The position numbers and the translations under genes are program-made. A stretch of DNA of 64,000 nt. Origin: Amborella trichopoda. Taxonomy: Eukaryota; Streptophyta; Magnoliopsida; Amborellales; Amborellaceae. Of the stretch, positions 1 through 11,925 are shown piece after piece. The stretch lies in the NCBI RefSeq assembly GCF_000471905.2, contig NW_006497511.1:1891274-1955273 (forward strand). The letters run 5' to 3'. Positions within the stretch are counted from its first letter, which is position 1. Every line of letters begins with the position of its first letter. The notes below the pieces were generated by a model, which had not been told where the DNA came from, did not search any database, and worked only from the letters and a program-made list of their open reading frames with translations.

Positions 1-1624
1 CAAAGGGTTCAGTTCGGACCAAAAGCAAATTCGGGCTGAGACCCAAGATCAGTAAGCAAGCAAGCAAACGAAAACGTTTGACCTAGTATTGTACTATAAG
101 TAGGCTTGGCCTGAGAGTGGGTTCCTAACTATTGAAATACGGCTAGGTTGATAGAGGTCCACGCATAGGTCTTGGCCTCCTATTATTGGATTTTTCCAGG
201 TCCTACTATACACAGAGTTTCTTTGAGGCAAAGGATTATGAAGGGGCGCTCATAGTTAAAGTTAAGCGAATCCCAACAACCTCGACTCTCAATGTTGGGT
301 TCCATTCACGCCGTTAAAACTGATTTTGGGGGGTTTTCAAAAAATTTGTTTCCTACTTTTCCAGGATTCCCCGTTGGTGTGTGCTAGAGTGTGTAAAGAA
401 CCATGCAAATGAAAATAAAGTCAAGCACACAGGGACACAATCCAAAGAAAGAAAATAAGTGGGCGCTCGGCACAGATCGTGCTTAGCGATGCGCGCTTCA
501 AGGCGAAACTCACTCGAAGCATAGTATAAATGGAGGGGTAAGCAACCCTTAAGAAGGTAAAGTCAGAACAATGAGACCAGGCACAGTCCGTGCTAAGTTG
601 AGCGTGGCTTGGGTGGAGGGTGACTCGAACAAGGCACGGTTCAAGGAGGGTGCGGGCAGCCCTTGATGTATTCTTTTTTTTTATTTTTTTATCTTGCTAT
701 CTTTTTTAAGTTTGATGAAACACAGTTAAACTAAACATGGTGAAAGCCGGAAAAACATGGAATTAACAAACTAAAATAAAAAAGAAAAAGTCAAGAGCTA
801 AACAGACTTATTTGAAGCAAAATATTTTGTTTATATTTTTAAAAACTTCATTTAGGCCAAAATTGGTGAACAAGCACAAAAAAGGCTCTAGAACAAGCCT
901 GTGGGGTCCCAAAAGTTTTTTGGGACCTCTGTGATAGGGCGGCACAGGTCACGTCGCCCAAAAAAAAAAAATTATTTCTTTTTTTATTTTATCTTGTTGA
1001 TCTTGATGAAATAAGGCTACTGAAACTTGCAAAAGCAGAAAAATCAGACTTTTTGATGAAATAAAATTAAAACAAAGTGAAACAGAAGAACAACAGATAG
1101 AATAGACTTGTATCAAGCAAAATAGTTTTTTGGTATTCTTAAAACATTCATTTTGCTCTGAAATTTTGTGAAAAATTACAAAAGAGACCAAGGACCCAGC
1201 CTGAAAAAATTCATAAAAACATGACTTGGGCGAAGGGGGGCACCAGAGGTCGTGTCGCCCTGGACTTCGGCGGCATGACCCACATAGCCTGGGCGGCACG
1301 CCTAGAGTCACCCAAACAATTATTTATTTATTATTTATTTTATATTGTTTTCTTATAGATATTGATAAAATAATGTAACTGTAAACTTGGAGAAACAACA
1401 AATAAATCATTTTTTGATAAAAATAAATTAAAATAAAGCAACAGGCAGAGACTGCATATCTAACATAATTTTTTTTTTTTTATTTTAAATATTTCATTTT
1501 GATCTGAAACTTAGAGATAAGTCACAAAATGGTACCTAGAATATGCCTGCAAAGTTTCAAAATATTATGATAGTTTCAAAATTTTAATGCTCACACTCGA
1601 TTTGCCCCACGATGGGTTCCAAAC
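1..1624 (-). mobile_element. Leader of a reverse-oriented A-family Ty3/gypsy element (partial)
   Basis: Read on the minus strand, this stretch matches the A-element leader at about 5421-7100: the same order of A/T-rich blocks, the CACAGAC/GTGCTTGG segment and the block ending near the left edge. It is the region between the primer-binding site and gag. The element continues beyond the left edge of the window. Imperfect copies of the GGCGACAC hairpin motif lie near 935, 1237 and 1285. The short reading frames inside are not convincing genes. Confidence 0.8.
1604..1621 (-). other. Degraded primer-binding site of the reverse A-family element
   Basis: On the minus strand, TGGAACCCATCGTGGGGC lies three bases after the LTR end TAAACA. 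It corresponds to the A-element site TGGCGCCCACTGTGGGGC at 5424-5441 with a few substitutions. The position next to the LTR end fixes the polarity: this LTR is the 5' LTR of an element that runs leftwards. Confidence 0.75.
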
Positions 1625-2628
1625 TGTTTACCGTGCAAAATCAGAGAGATCTTGAAATGGAGGTCTCTCGAATATGACACCTTAAAATAATGAAAATGAA
1701 ATAGGAGAGAAGGTGGGACAAATCGAATTCAGATCTGAGGCCAAATCTGCTCAGAAACGAGTAGATCTGATCTCAGATCTGTGGCGGAGCCAGCATGGTC
1801 CAAGATATCAAAATATGATTTTTGGAGCGAATTAATAAAAAAAAATCAAAATAAAATAAATCAGTAAATAAATGAAGAAAGAGAGAGGGTTGAGAATGAT
1901 ACCAAACCAGGCCAGCTGACCCGGGACACCCGATCCTTCTAGGGCTCACCCGTATCAGAACCGATCCTCTTTTGTCTCTCTGATTTGGATATTAGCCAGT
2001 AAATCCCTTAGTACAGGGTGGTTGTGTGCTATAGATGGTTCTAGACTCTCTCAGGTTTTAGGGTTGAAGTTGCAGGAGGCTCGCTTTAGGGTTTTCATGT
2101 CTATCTCTTGAGGTTTTTCTCTCTCTATCTCTAATCGTATTCTCTGTCTCTGCTAGGGTTTTTCTCTCTCGTCTCAAGCCTCTCCTCAAATGACCCCAAA
2201 AAGAGGCCTTATAGGGGTCAAAACTTCTTGTGAAATAAGCACGCGTAACAAGCAAATCCTCTATCAAAAGTCACATATTTGAGAGTTACGGATTTGGGCA
2301 GCTCGAGTGTCGCCTGGGTAGTACACACCAATTTTTGTCGAAATTGATATTTTTCACTTCTGGTGTGTTCTTCAGCCTCTTGTGAAGCTCTCAAAAAAAA
2401 TTTGGGTCAAAATCAATTTTTCACTATTTTTAATGATTTGTTTGGTAAAATAGGGCATTTACAAGAATCTGGTCAAAACAGTGCATCTGCAGGGTTTTGA
2501 GCAAGCCAACTGCTTCTGGATCACAAGGTAGGCTATGTGAACTATGAATTTGGGTTTACTAAGTTATGTGTGGTCCTAAGGGTTCAAGAAACCATAGAAT
2601 TTACCAGTTTTAATATGGGGTGTCTACT
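1625..2628 (-). repeat. 5' LTR of reverse-oriented A-family element
   Basis: The minus strand starts AGTAGACACCCC (consensus TGTAGACACCCC) at 2628 and ends TAAACA at 1625. It aligns to both A LTRs (4094-5420, 53978-55350) at both ends, but it is about 1 kb rather than 1.33-1.37 kb. The middle, where the other copies have several GGCGACAC hairpins, is shortened to one degenerate motif and a different sequence with a TATAAGGCC-like box. The first base is mutated relative to TG. Confidence 0.85.
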
Positions 2629-3777
2629 GCCCTTTAGCATGTGCGAGTAGGCTGGCTGTGTTGAGAGCACTAGTGGATGTGTGCGCTGCTGAGTGCGGAG
2701 TGGCGAGCACGCGTGAGAGTGCAGATGTGGGTATGCGCAGTTTGGCACGGGTGTGTGTGCCCTTGCAGTTAGGCATGGGTGAATAACTGCACCGTGATGC
2801 GTAGATGGGTTGTGCGCTGGGGTGCATAGATGGATATTGTGCTTTTGTGCACGGGTGGATTGGAGCACTTTTGAGCGTGGATGGTTATGGTGCGCTGGCG
2901 AGTGAGGATAGATATGGATGCACATTGTAAGCATGAGGAGATGAGTTTGTTGGGAGAGTGGGAATTTGTGTGCGCCGTTGGGCACGGGTGGTATACAGTA
3001 GTCTAAGGGGAACGTTTCTCTCTCATGATGGCATGATCTCTCTCTCTCCATGCATGTGTGCCATGTGGCACAAGCATGCTCTAGCCCGTAATGATGAAGT
3101 CTCCCATGTTTGCTCCCTCTCTCTCCTCTAGTATACCACTTGTCAATTGCATCTTTCCATCCCATGATATAATCTCCCATGCTTCTTTTCTCTCTCTCCT
3201 CATGCATGCCCTCTTGGATGCCATGTGGCAATTTCATGTTGCCACCATCTTTGATTATTTATACACCCCACCACCCATGAGACCTTTCCCAACCTTAAGC
3301 CTTTAAGCTTGAACCCATCCTTGTGGAGCTAGGTATTTGAGGTGAAACTTGTGGAAAACTTTGGAGTTTCATTTAGTGCTGTAAGTGGATTTGGTTTCCA
3401 TATTTTCATGCTTTAGATTGATGCATGTTTGTTTAGCTTATCAAATTATGAGATTTAAGCATGAGTATGGGTGTGAAAATAGGTAAGGATGCATGTTATT
3501 TAAATCCAGCTAAAGTGTACTTTATTTTCCAAGACTGTGGCTTCAATTTGAGAAACTCTTTGAGTATCCAATATATCTCCTTATATCATGAAATTTTGTG
3601 GGCAAGTACCCCTTTGAGTCTATTTTAAAATAGAAAATACCTCTTATAATTACCTCTTTTGGTTTGAAAGTTATTAGCCATTTTCTATGGCATGCCAGAT
3701 TTGTGAAATAAAATTCCAGGGGTTTAACGTGTTTTTTTTGTAGAGCTTTTCAATGACCAAAACATATCAGAATGGGC
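2629..3777. other. Unassigned spacer between two head-to-head A elements
   Basis: No gene is supported. The left part (2640-2990) is rich in GTGCGC/TGGGTG-type simple sequence. The centre (3000-3240) repeats CTCTCTCTCC and CCATGTGGCA. A TATTTATACACCCC box near 3255 is followed by pyrimidine-rich sequence and an AG/GTAAGT-like donor near 3380, an arrangement seen in plant LTR leaders of the Tekay/Del type. It may be the 5' half of such an LTR, cut at about 3777 where A-type sequence begins; this is inference only. Confidence 0.35.
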
Positions 3778-4093
3778 TCAAACTATGAAACCTCTAAAGT
3801 TAAGTGGCATGGCCAGAAAATCCAACTGGAGTTTCAAGCTTGTGTAACTCATCGACATCTCACGCCAAAAACCCTAGGATGAAAATGCCTTAGGTGAGTG
3901 AGTTTGGTAAGTGCAATGACTTGGAGGGATTAGATGGTGTGCCCTTTGACTACGTAACATCAGGATGAATTTTAAAATGTCTGCATTATCTTTAACGCTC
4001 ACCTGCCCCTCGAAGGATAGGGAATGCCAAAGTGTCTAGTTCTTTACCACTCACCTGTTCCTCGAAAGACAGGGAGTACCAAAGAGCGACAAC
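3778..4093 (+). mobile_element. 3'-terminal internal remnant of an upstream A-family copy
   Basis: It aligns along its whole length to 53680-53977, the internal sequence just before the 3' LTR of A, including the two blocks that end CCCCTCGAAGGA and TCGAAAGACAGGGAG. The polypurine tract before the LTR is damaged (AAAGAGCGACAAC against AAGGAGGGGCAAC). Since it abuts the left LTR of A, that LTR sits at the end of one copy and at the start of another. Confidence 0.8.
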
Positions 4094-5420
4094 TGTAGAC
4101 ACTCCATTTTAAATCTGGCAAATTTGGTGGTTTCTTGAACCCTTAGGATCTTAGTAAACCCAAATCTATAGCCCACACAGCCTACCCTGTGACCCAAAAC
4201 CATTTTGCCCACCCAGAATCCGGCACATACTTTGTTTTCACCCAGAGTCTTGCAAACGCCAGTTTTACCAAAACAATCATTAAAAATAGTAGAAAAAATC
4301 CTCTTTGACCCAAATTTTCTCTAGGAGCTCCACAAGAGCCTGCACTACACACTTGAACCAAGAAATGTCAGTTTTGGTCCGATTTGGTTTGGGTGACACT
4401 GGCAGTGTCGCCGCAATTTGGGAGACACACTGTGTGTCGCCCAACCCCGTTTGACCCAAAATCTTCATTTTTTGCCAAGACTACCAAGAGATTAGCTGAG
4501 TAGGAATCTGCCATTTTTGGTAGATCTGGTATGGGTGACACACCTTGTGTCGCCCAGCCTAGACATACCCAAATTGGACGATTTTTTGCAGACAACATCT
4601 TGACAGCCCTAGCATATACCTTGCACTGGAAGTTTCCAGTTTCGAGTAGTATTGACTTGGAAACAGCTCTGACATTCTGAAAATGGAAGTTTCCGCATGC
4701 TAGAGGTCTCCCCAACTGTTTTAGGTCAAATTTCCTGAATTTGACCAATTTTGACTGGGCGACACACCTAGTGTCGCCTAGACCTGGGACGCCAGAAAGG
4801 CAGCCCAAGGTTAGAAGTTGGCTGGTTATGGAAATATGCCCTTCCCAATAGATCTTGGCCTTTATAAAACTCATTTTTGTTGCCAAAAGTGGAGCAGGAG
4901 AAAGAGAAGAGGAAAAACTTGGGGAGCTGGTGAAACCCTAATTTGAAAAACCCTTACCCTAAGCTTGAGAGACCTTAACTTAGACTTAGGGAAACCTAGT
5001 TTTAAACCATATATAGGGCACAACAACCCTTTTCAATCAGAGATCTTCTAGTCAACTTCTTAATCAGAGAGGCAAAGAGGAAGCCGGTTCTGAATCGGGC
5101 GAGCCCTCGAAGGCTATAAAACTCCAAGGCCATCTGGCCCAATTTGTTATTGTTCTCTTATCCTTTCTTTCTTAGTCTTCTTACTATTTTGATTTCATTA
5201 ATTTTGGTCAGTTTGTTGCTTGAAACTCATGTTTTAATGTTTTGGGTCATGCTGGCTCCGCCAAGGATCTGAAAGCGGGTCTGCTCATTTTTAGGCAGAT
5301 CTGGCCTCACATATGAATTTGATTTGTCTCAATTTTTCTACTACATTATTTTTATCAGTTTAAGGTGTCAAAATCCGAGAGATCTTCGTCGGAAGATCTG
5401 TTCGATTGTCATCGTAAACA
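4094..5420 (+). repeat. Left (5') LTR of element A
   Basis: It starts TGTAGACACTCC, ends ATCGTAAACA and is 1327 bp long. It aligns to 53978-55350 throughout with many substitutions and small indels. It carries four to five imperfect GGCGACAC...GTGTCGCC hairpins between 4390 and 4780. The TTTATAAA box at 4861 probably marks the end of U3. Confidence 0.9.
4861..4868 (+). promoter_or_regulatory. Probable TATA box of A LTR
   Basis: TTTATAAA in the context GGCCTTTATAAAACTC is kept at the same place in the right LTR (54792-54799). It would start the element transcript roughly 30 bases downstream. No experimental support. Confidence 0.5.
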
Positions 5421-5423
5421 GTT

Positions 5424-5441
5424 TGGCGCCCACTGTGGGGC
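5424..5441 (+). other. Primer-binding site of element A
   Basis: TGGCGCCCACTGTGGGGC begins three bases after the LTR end. The TGGCGCC start is the usual form of plant Ty3/gypsy primer-binding sites, complementary to the 3' end of a tRNA. I do not assign the tRNA. Confidence 0.85.
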
Positions 5442-7796
5442 ATTTCGAGTTGATCCAAGCTTCAAAACACGAATTTTATTCACTGTTTTTACTATTGTCA
5501 GTCACAAAAAAAGTCCCAAAAATCGACTATGACCAAGACCTAGAGTTTTAGTGCTGCGAAACCCTGTTTGTTCTGGGTGACACCAGTAGTGTCACCCGAG
5601 AGACACCACCAGTGTCGCCTAGGTTAAGGGCGGCACACCTATTGTCGCCCATATGCAGAAGACTACGAATTTTCTGAGACTTTGCAGTCTTATATTCCAG
5701 GGACTCTCTTGTGACTATTCGAAAAAATTTTAGACCAAAATAAAATTTTTAAAAATACAAAAAACATATTTTTCTTAATATAGGTTTATTCTATCTGTGC
5801 TTTTCTGTTTTACATTATTTTAATTTATTCCATCAGAAATATTATTTTCCCTGCTACTGTAAATTTATTGTAACCTTATTTCATCAAATTTAAAAAAATA
5901 AAAATAAAACAATAAAAAAATGCTTTTTTTAACGACATCAGCAATGTTGCCCAGCCTGCTAGGGCAACACCAGTAGTGCCGCCCGAGCGACACCACCTGT
6001 GTTGCCCAGTTGGAAGGTCCCAGAAATTTTCTAGGACCCTACAAGCCTCATCCAAAGGCTGTTGGCTTCCCTATTCACCATTGTTTTGCTTAAAATAAAA
6101 ATTTCAAAATTACAAAAAAAATATTTTGCTTCAAATAGGTCTGTTCTGCTCCTGGCTTTTTCATTTTATTTTAGTTTGTTAATGTTGTTTGAAATCATGT
6201 TTTCTATGCTTTCACCATGCTTAGTTTAACTGTGTTTCATCAAAGTTTAAAAGATGAAAAAAAAAATTAAAAGAAAATACATTGAAAGTTGCTTGCACCA
6301 TCCCTGAACCATATCTCGTTCGAATCACCTCGACTCGAGCCGCGCTCGACTTAGCACAGACTGTGCTTGGTCTCACTATTTTGATTGTACCTTCTTAGGG
6401 GTTGCTTACCCGTCCATCTATATTGTGCTTCGAGTGAGCTTCGTCTTGAAGCGCGTTTTGCTAGGAACGACTAGTGTCAAGCACTTGCTCTATTTCTTCA
6501 TTGCATTGTGTGCTTGACAATTATTTTTGATTGCGTGCTTCTTTACACACTCCATCGCACATTGGACCGGGAATGCCGGAGAAACCAACAAACAAATATT
6601 TCGAAAACCCCCAAACTCTACATTAACGATGTGATGGGAACCTACCTTTGAGAGTCGAGGCGGTTGGATACGTGTAACTTTAACTGTGTGCGCCCCTCCT
6701 TAATCCTTTGCCTCAAAGAAACTTCGTGTATAGTAGGACTTGCTGAAAATCCTATAACAGGATGCCAGAACTTGTATGGGGACCTTTATCAGCCTAGCCA
6801 CATGTCAATAGTTAGGCCCGCTCTTAAGCCAAGCCTACCTATATAGTCTAGGTCAAAAGGTTTTGTGTGCTAAGTTTGCTTATTTATTGGTTAATCTTAG
6901 ATCTCTGTCCAAACTCGCTTTTGGTCCAAGCTGAACCCTCTAGGTCCAAGTCCAGACTTGTACTCAGCTTAACCCAAGTCCAAACCAGGTTTCGCCTTGG
7001 TCCGAACTTAGGTCCCCTCTCGTTCCGAGACGAAGGCTCATTCCTAGTTCATCTTTCATCCAGTATTGATCCATACCTAGTTTGATCATCAAAATTCTCT
7101 GGGTCCAAGTTCAGGCTTATACTCAGCTTCACCTAGGTCCGAACCAGGTTCCGCCTTGGTCTGAACTTAAGCCCCCTCTTGATCCAAGTTGAAAGCTCGT
7201 TCCTAGTTCATCTGTGATCCAGTCCGGGTCCATACCTGGTCTAATCATCCAAACTCTCTAGGTTTAAGTTCAGTCTTGTATCTAGCCTAGCCAAGATTCG
7301 AACCAGGCTCACACCCAGGTCCGAACCTGGGCCCCCTTTTGGTCTGAGCTAAGGCTCGCACCTAACCCAACCTTGATCCAGTCCAGGTCCACACCCGGTC
7401 TAAGTTTCACAACCCTCTAGGTCCAAGCATAGGCTTGCACCCAGCTCAGTCCAGGTCCAAACCAGGCTCACACTCAGGTCCGAACCAGGCTCACACTCAG
7501 GTCCGAACCTAAACCCACTCTTGGTCCCAGCCAAGACTCGTACCCGTCTAGTCTAGATCTCAATCTAGGTTCTAGCATATGTCTAAGCTTAGAGTTTCCT
7601 CCAGAGCTAGACTAGGCTTACCCTAGTTCAGGGTTTAAACCAAAACCCATTGAGTCTAGCAAGTTTCATCCAGTCTAGTCTTAGCTAAGGTCTCAGTTAA
7701 GGTTTTGCCCTTAGAGTCAGGTTAGGTCTGCCCTAAGTCATCGATTCTAGATCTTACCTAAGCCCAGATTCTAGAACCCCACTAAAAGCGATCACC
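5442..7796 (+). other. Untranslated leader of element A
   Basis: About 2.35 kb lie between the primer-binding site and gag. Part of it matches, inverted, 1-1624. It contains a cluster of GGCGACAC/GTGTCGCC hairpins (5570-5660 and 5930-6020), A/T-rich blocks, and a tandem repeat of about 158 bp from 6940. No convincing reading frame is present. Long leaders are usual in this group. Confidence 0.7.
6940..7580 (+). repeat. Imperfect ~158-bp tandem repeat in the A leader
   Basis: About four diverged units begin with GGTCCAAGTCCAG, GGTCCAAGTTCAG, GGTTTAAGTTCAG and GGTCCAAGCATAG, near 6940, 7102, 7261 and 7420. Each unit contains a CCGAACCAGG core and a GATCCAGT...GGTCCA block. The last unit has an extra duplication of a CAGGCTCACACTCAGGTCCG segment near 7460-7505. 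Confidence 0.65.
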
Positions 7797-9690
7797 ATGT
7801 CAATCACTGAAGGTGACTATGATGATTACTCCACGGCCGACTCTAAGCCTAACCTGCCCAAACCTAGGAGCCAGTATGTCGCGATCTCCTGGGATTATCA
7901 ACAGAACTCAGGTTAATCCATTATTCAATGCCCAGGCCTTCAATTAGAGGTAGAATCCCAAGGGTCCACTTCTAATCCTAGAATTTGTGTTATCTGAAAA
8001 GTTGGCTCTACCCGAAAAATCATGAATAGTCAAGGGCTCCAACCGGGCGTCATCCTACAGGGGCTTTTAGGCAACCAAAGTAAAAGTCAAGTGAGGGAAG
8101 AAGTTCATGCAGTATCAAACGCTAATTCTCATAACTCTAACAGAGAAACCTCAAGGCACGATGCTCTCAAAACCAAGACCCACCTAGGTTTAAGGGATCT
8201 AACCCAGTCGCGAGCCACCATAATACAGCCCGTGATGACTTGAACATTCTACGAAGCAGAGGTGTCAATCAAGACCGACCCTTAGGTGAGATGGGTGTCC
8301 AAGGTGCCCTTAACTGTCTAGTTGACCTAGGTTATACCGTTCATGCACCAGCTCAAGGGTCGATCCCAAAGCAACTTAATGGTATAGGTCAACCCCTAGC
8401 ACAACTGAGTCAGCCAATTCTATAATCGATCCCTCTAGTTCATCCGGTCCAACTAACCATGCAATTTTTGCAACCGGTGGTGAAACCTATGGGTCAGTAC
8501 ACCCCTCTAGCAAAAATGTATCAAACCGCACTGGTGACTGTGGCTCATCAATCTCAGGCCCATGCAGGCCAACATGTACCCCAAGTCTCGACTCATCAGT
8601 CTACTCTTAGGAACCCACCAACCGGTGGGCCTACTATCATGTTAAATGCCCAACACGAAGGCACCATAAAAGCAATGCAAGATATGCTTGTAAAAATGAG
8701 CATGCATGAAATTCTACCCCTGAAGGCCTATGTTCATGAGACCCATGGAGACATGGAAGATCTTCCCCTGGGATTTGTCGTCCCAGAATTTAGAAACAAG
8801 TTCATTGGGAAGAGAGATCCAGATACGCATGTCAACTCATACCTCATATCCGTTCAAGCTTTACAAGATAAGCTTAACCAGCTGAAGGCCATATTTTCAC
8901 AAACATTGACTGACGAGGCCTTGAACTAGCATCGGAGAATAATGTCTGCTGAACTACACATCACTCCAAACGAAATGTTCTACCGATTCGTCTCTCACTA
9001 CCGCTGGTCAACACCAAGATCTCTCTCCCTGGCGAGCTCAGTGCAACAAAACAAAACCCAAGAGAATCCTTCGAGCATTTCATCGGTCGATTCCGTGAGG
9101 TGGCGATGCGAGTCATAGAATGTCTACTTACGGACTCAGCCAAAATCTCCATGGCCTTAGAGGACGCCGCTCCTGAATACATGACCTTTTTCAACCAAGG
9201 TCTTATCCCCCACTCTTTCGACTCCATGATTGAGTGGGTGGCATGACATGAAAGGGCTAGAGGGACACCCCTCAACACCAGGCTCGATAATAAACAGATA
9301 ACAACTCCCCAAAACAAGAACAAAAATAACAACAAGGGTAAGGCTTCCGGTCAGGTTAATGAGATTGTCGTTAATGGACTGTCTCAAGTTTCAGCCACTC
9401 TGCACAACAATCGGAACCAAAACCAAAGAGGTCAGCCTAGAGACAACACTCAAAATAATAACCAAAGGTGAGAGGATAATTTCACCCCTCTCAAAGACCC
9501 AATAGAAAAAGTGCTGGAATTACTCTTGGTTAGAAATATGGTTTATCTCCCTCCACCAATTGAACCACCATTTCAAGTCACGGATAAGAGCAAGTGGTGC
9601 AAATGGCATTAAAACCATGCTCATGATACTCGAAACTGCTTGTATTTGAAATGGGTAATTCAAGGGTTAATCAATAAGGGGGAACATCAC
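7797..9690 (+). pseudogene. gag of element A, broken
   Basis: Gag forms the virus-like particle and binds the element RNA. The chosen ATG at 7797 opens MSITEGDYDDY and stops after 39 codons at 7914. The capsid part follows in pieces. At 8459-8929 a frame carries RDPDTHV and FSQTLTDEAL, ending in a stop where a tryptophan is usual (A-x-W-Y). The next part, in another frame from about 9010, has ESFEHFIGRFREVAMRV and the FFNQGLIPHSF block. An N/Q-rich linker (9290-9470) precedes a gag-type C-x2-H...H-x4-C finger, WCKWH...HDTRNC, near 9590-9650, with a stop inside it. It has at least four stops and two frameshifts, so no product is expected. Confidence 0.85.
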
Positions 9691-10850
9691 TGTCGTACCT
9701 AAAAATCAAGTGATGTCCCTAGAAATCAACTTGTCGAAGAACCTAATCAAAAGATGGGTATCTTTACAAATCCTCTCCCTAAAAATATGGTCATACAACC
9801 GAAAAGCCGAGAGCTTAAGACAACTCAAAAGAGAACGTCGTCATTCACATGATTGAGATGGAGACGAAAAAGATGATCCCACTCAATTCATATTTGCTTG
9901 TGATCATCACTTTCAAGAGTCTGAAGAAGATCTTTGAGCCTTCTAAGAGGAAACCCTTCACCTCCGAACCTCGATAACCTTTCCAAATGGGACCAATATG
10001 GCGAAGATGATACGTAAGAAATCGATATGGTCAAAATCAATGAAAAGACGTCATCTCGTAAGCAAGGGGCCACCACCCTGATATCTTCAATTACTCTCGC
10101 TAGGGCTAATCTTGTCGAGCTTGATGCTGGCGAGGTTGATTCCCTAACCCAAGGAGGCCGAGTGTTCAAACCCATTCAATTGATGGCTGATACTCTCGAT
10201 GAAAGAATGAGAAACACCTCAAAAGCTAGACAACCAGTAGGGGTCGCAGATCACTAACCGAATAAAGAAATTCAAGGATCTGCAACAACCTACGATCTAC
10301 CGACTCATCTCGGGAAGATCCAAGCTCAAATCTCCATCTTGGAGCTGCTTGCCAATTCACCAGCACACAAAGCCCAGATCAAAAGGGTCCTCGCCAAGAC
10401 ACACATCCGATCAACCAACTGATGGCACCAATGCCAATCGTGTTCACGGAAGACGACAACCCAGCCAGCTTCAACTGCTTTCATGTCCAACCTCTGCACA
10501 TCACCGTTTTCATGTACTGATATGAGATACGGAGAGTGATTGTTGATAATGGGGCATCCTTAAACATATGCCTTATGAAAATAGTAAAGCAAAAAGGAAA
10601 AATCCTAGATGACTTTGAGCCATGTCAACTAACTATCGCTGCATACTACGAGACCAAGAGACAAGCTAAAGGCATACTGCCTCTCACACTCAAGATCGGC
10701 CCTATCATCCACGTGATAAAGTTTTATGTCTTAGACATAAACCTTCATTCAACATGGTGCTAGGAAGACCATGGCTGCATGAAAACCTCGTGGTCGCCTC
10801 TACGCTCCATCAATGCCTCAAACTTCCCACTAAAAAGGGCGTCACGAAGG
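9691..10850 (+). pseudogene. gag-protease linker and aspartic protease of element A, broken
   Basis: The protease would cut the polyprotein during maturation. Before it lies a linker block typical of Tat elements, with LGKIQAQISILELL and SPAHKAQIKR near 10300-10400. The catalytic loop is VIVDNGASLNI at 10536-10570 (D-N-G in place of the common D-T/S-G, a variant known in this group). The flap and C-terminal part follow, with LGRPWLH and STLHQCLK at 10757-10830 after a one-base frame change near 10750. A stop precedes the loop at about 10520. The loop itself is intact, so the loss is by frame damage and not by active-site mutation. Confidence 0.85.
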
Positions 10851-11925
10851 TATGTGTTAAACCTTTTTCTTTTCTCAATCCTATTATAGGAAATGGGAAG
10901 CTAGCCGTAGGAGTTGAGCTTGGAGAAATCCCATTCTCCTCCTTCGAGCCAGCCGATTGTGACACCTTAAGCCTAGAGGCCGGCGACCCGTTCTCCAAAT
11001 CTTGCAAACTTCCGCATCGATGGATGACATTATCCAATGTCAACATCGATAAAGTTTCGGGTCCCTCGAGGCTTAGCACATGCTCTTCTCCTAAGGCTTT
11101 CAACCAGGCCAAGGCTTGGGGAGTCAAGGGCAAGGTGTAACGAAGACAATTTCTAAATCTCCCCAAGCCAAAACGGAAAAATGGGATCGAAGGGGACTCG
11201 GGTGTACTCTCACCTTATTTCAAAGCCGGATCTCCGGGTGTTGTAACTGGAAGCATTCAAAGCCTCGATCCTCTTGATGCCCGTCCTTCAAAATGGCTAA
11301 AGGTGATCCTTGAATCCCCAACAGAAAATAATTCCTCTTCCACACCTCAACACACACAAGAACTAGCAATTGAAGACCTTTTTGTTGATCTGGATTTGAA
11401 GGTATGCATTATTAGCTCAGACACAACCAAGCATGCTCATCCGCCTATTCAAACCCAGGGACAGAATTAGTCAATCACTCCTCTATCTCGAAAATTATTG
11501 TAAGCATACCAGCGGCACCTTCAAGTCCCGATGTCAAACAATGGATCGGCGCAGGGTGGCCATCTAACTACCCTGCACGTCAGATCCCCAACATATCTTT
11601 CGTGAGTCCCATAAGGGATACCTCTTGTGACATTTCAAAAACTGGTGGAAATTCAAAACATGACATAATTGATAATAATGAAAAATAATTTTCAAAAATG
11701 GCGAACACTCAAGATAGCCCAATAACGGTCCACAATACCTAAGACGACAAATTGGACGACCGTGACAAAGATCAAGAGAGCCAAGAGTCTGAATAAATCC
11801 CTCAACCTAAGGAACTCATGTCCCATGTTAAGCAATTTTATAAGAGGTTTGATGGTGACCCAACGACTATCATCGAAGAGACGATCGACATAAACCTAGG
11901 AACTGAGAAGGACCCAAGGTTAACC
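10851..11925 (+). pseudogene. Protease-RT linker and stub of the RT start, element A
   Basis: This joins protease to reverse transcriptase and has no domain that I recognise up to about 11815. It is open from 10754 to 11140, then full of stops. The frame at 11818 ends in the pre-RT signature IDINLGTEKDPRL (about 11887-11922), which in relatives lies ahead of the RT fingers. Immediately after this the sequence jumps to the end of the RT, so the fingers and palm are absent. Confidence 0.7.

Noticed and set aside
2584-3237. 217-codon minus-strand frame left of element A
   Set aside because: Its C-terminal half overlaps low-complexity GTGCGC-type sequence and the LTR start; composition is His/Thr/Pro-rich repeat and no domain is recognisable.
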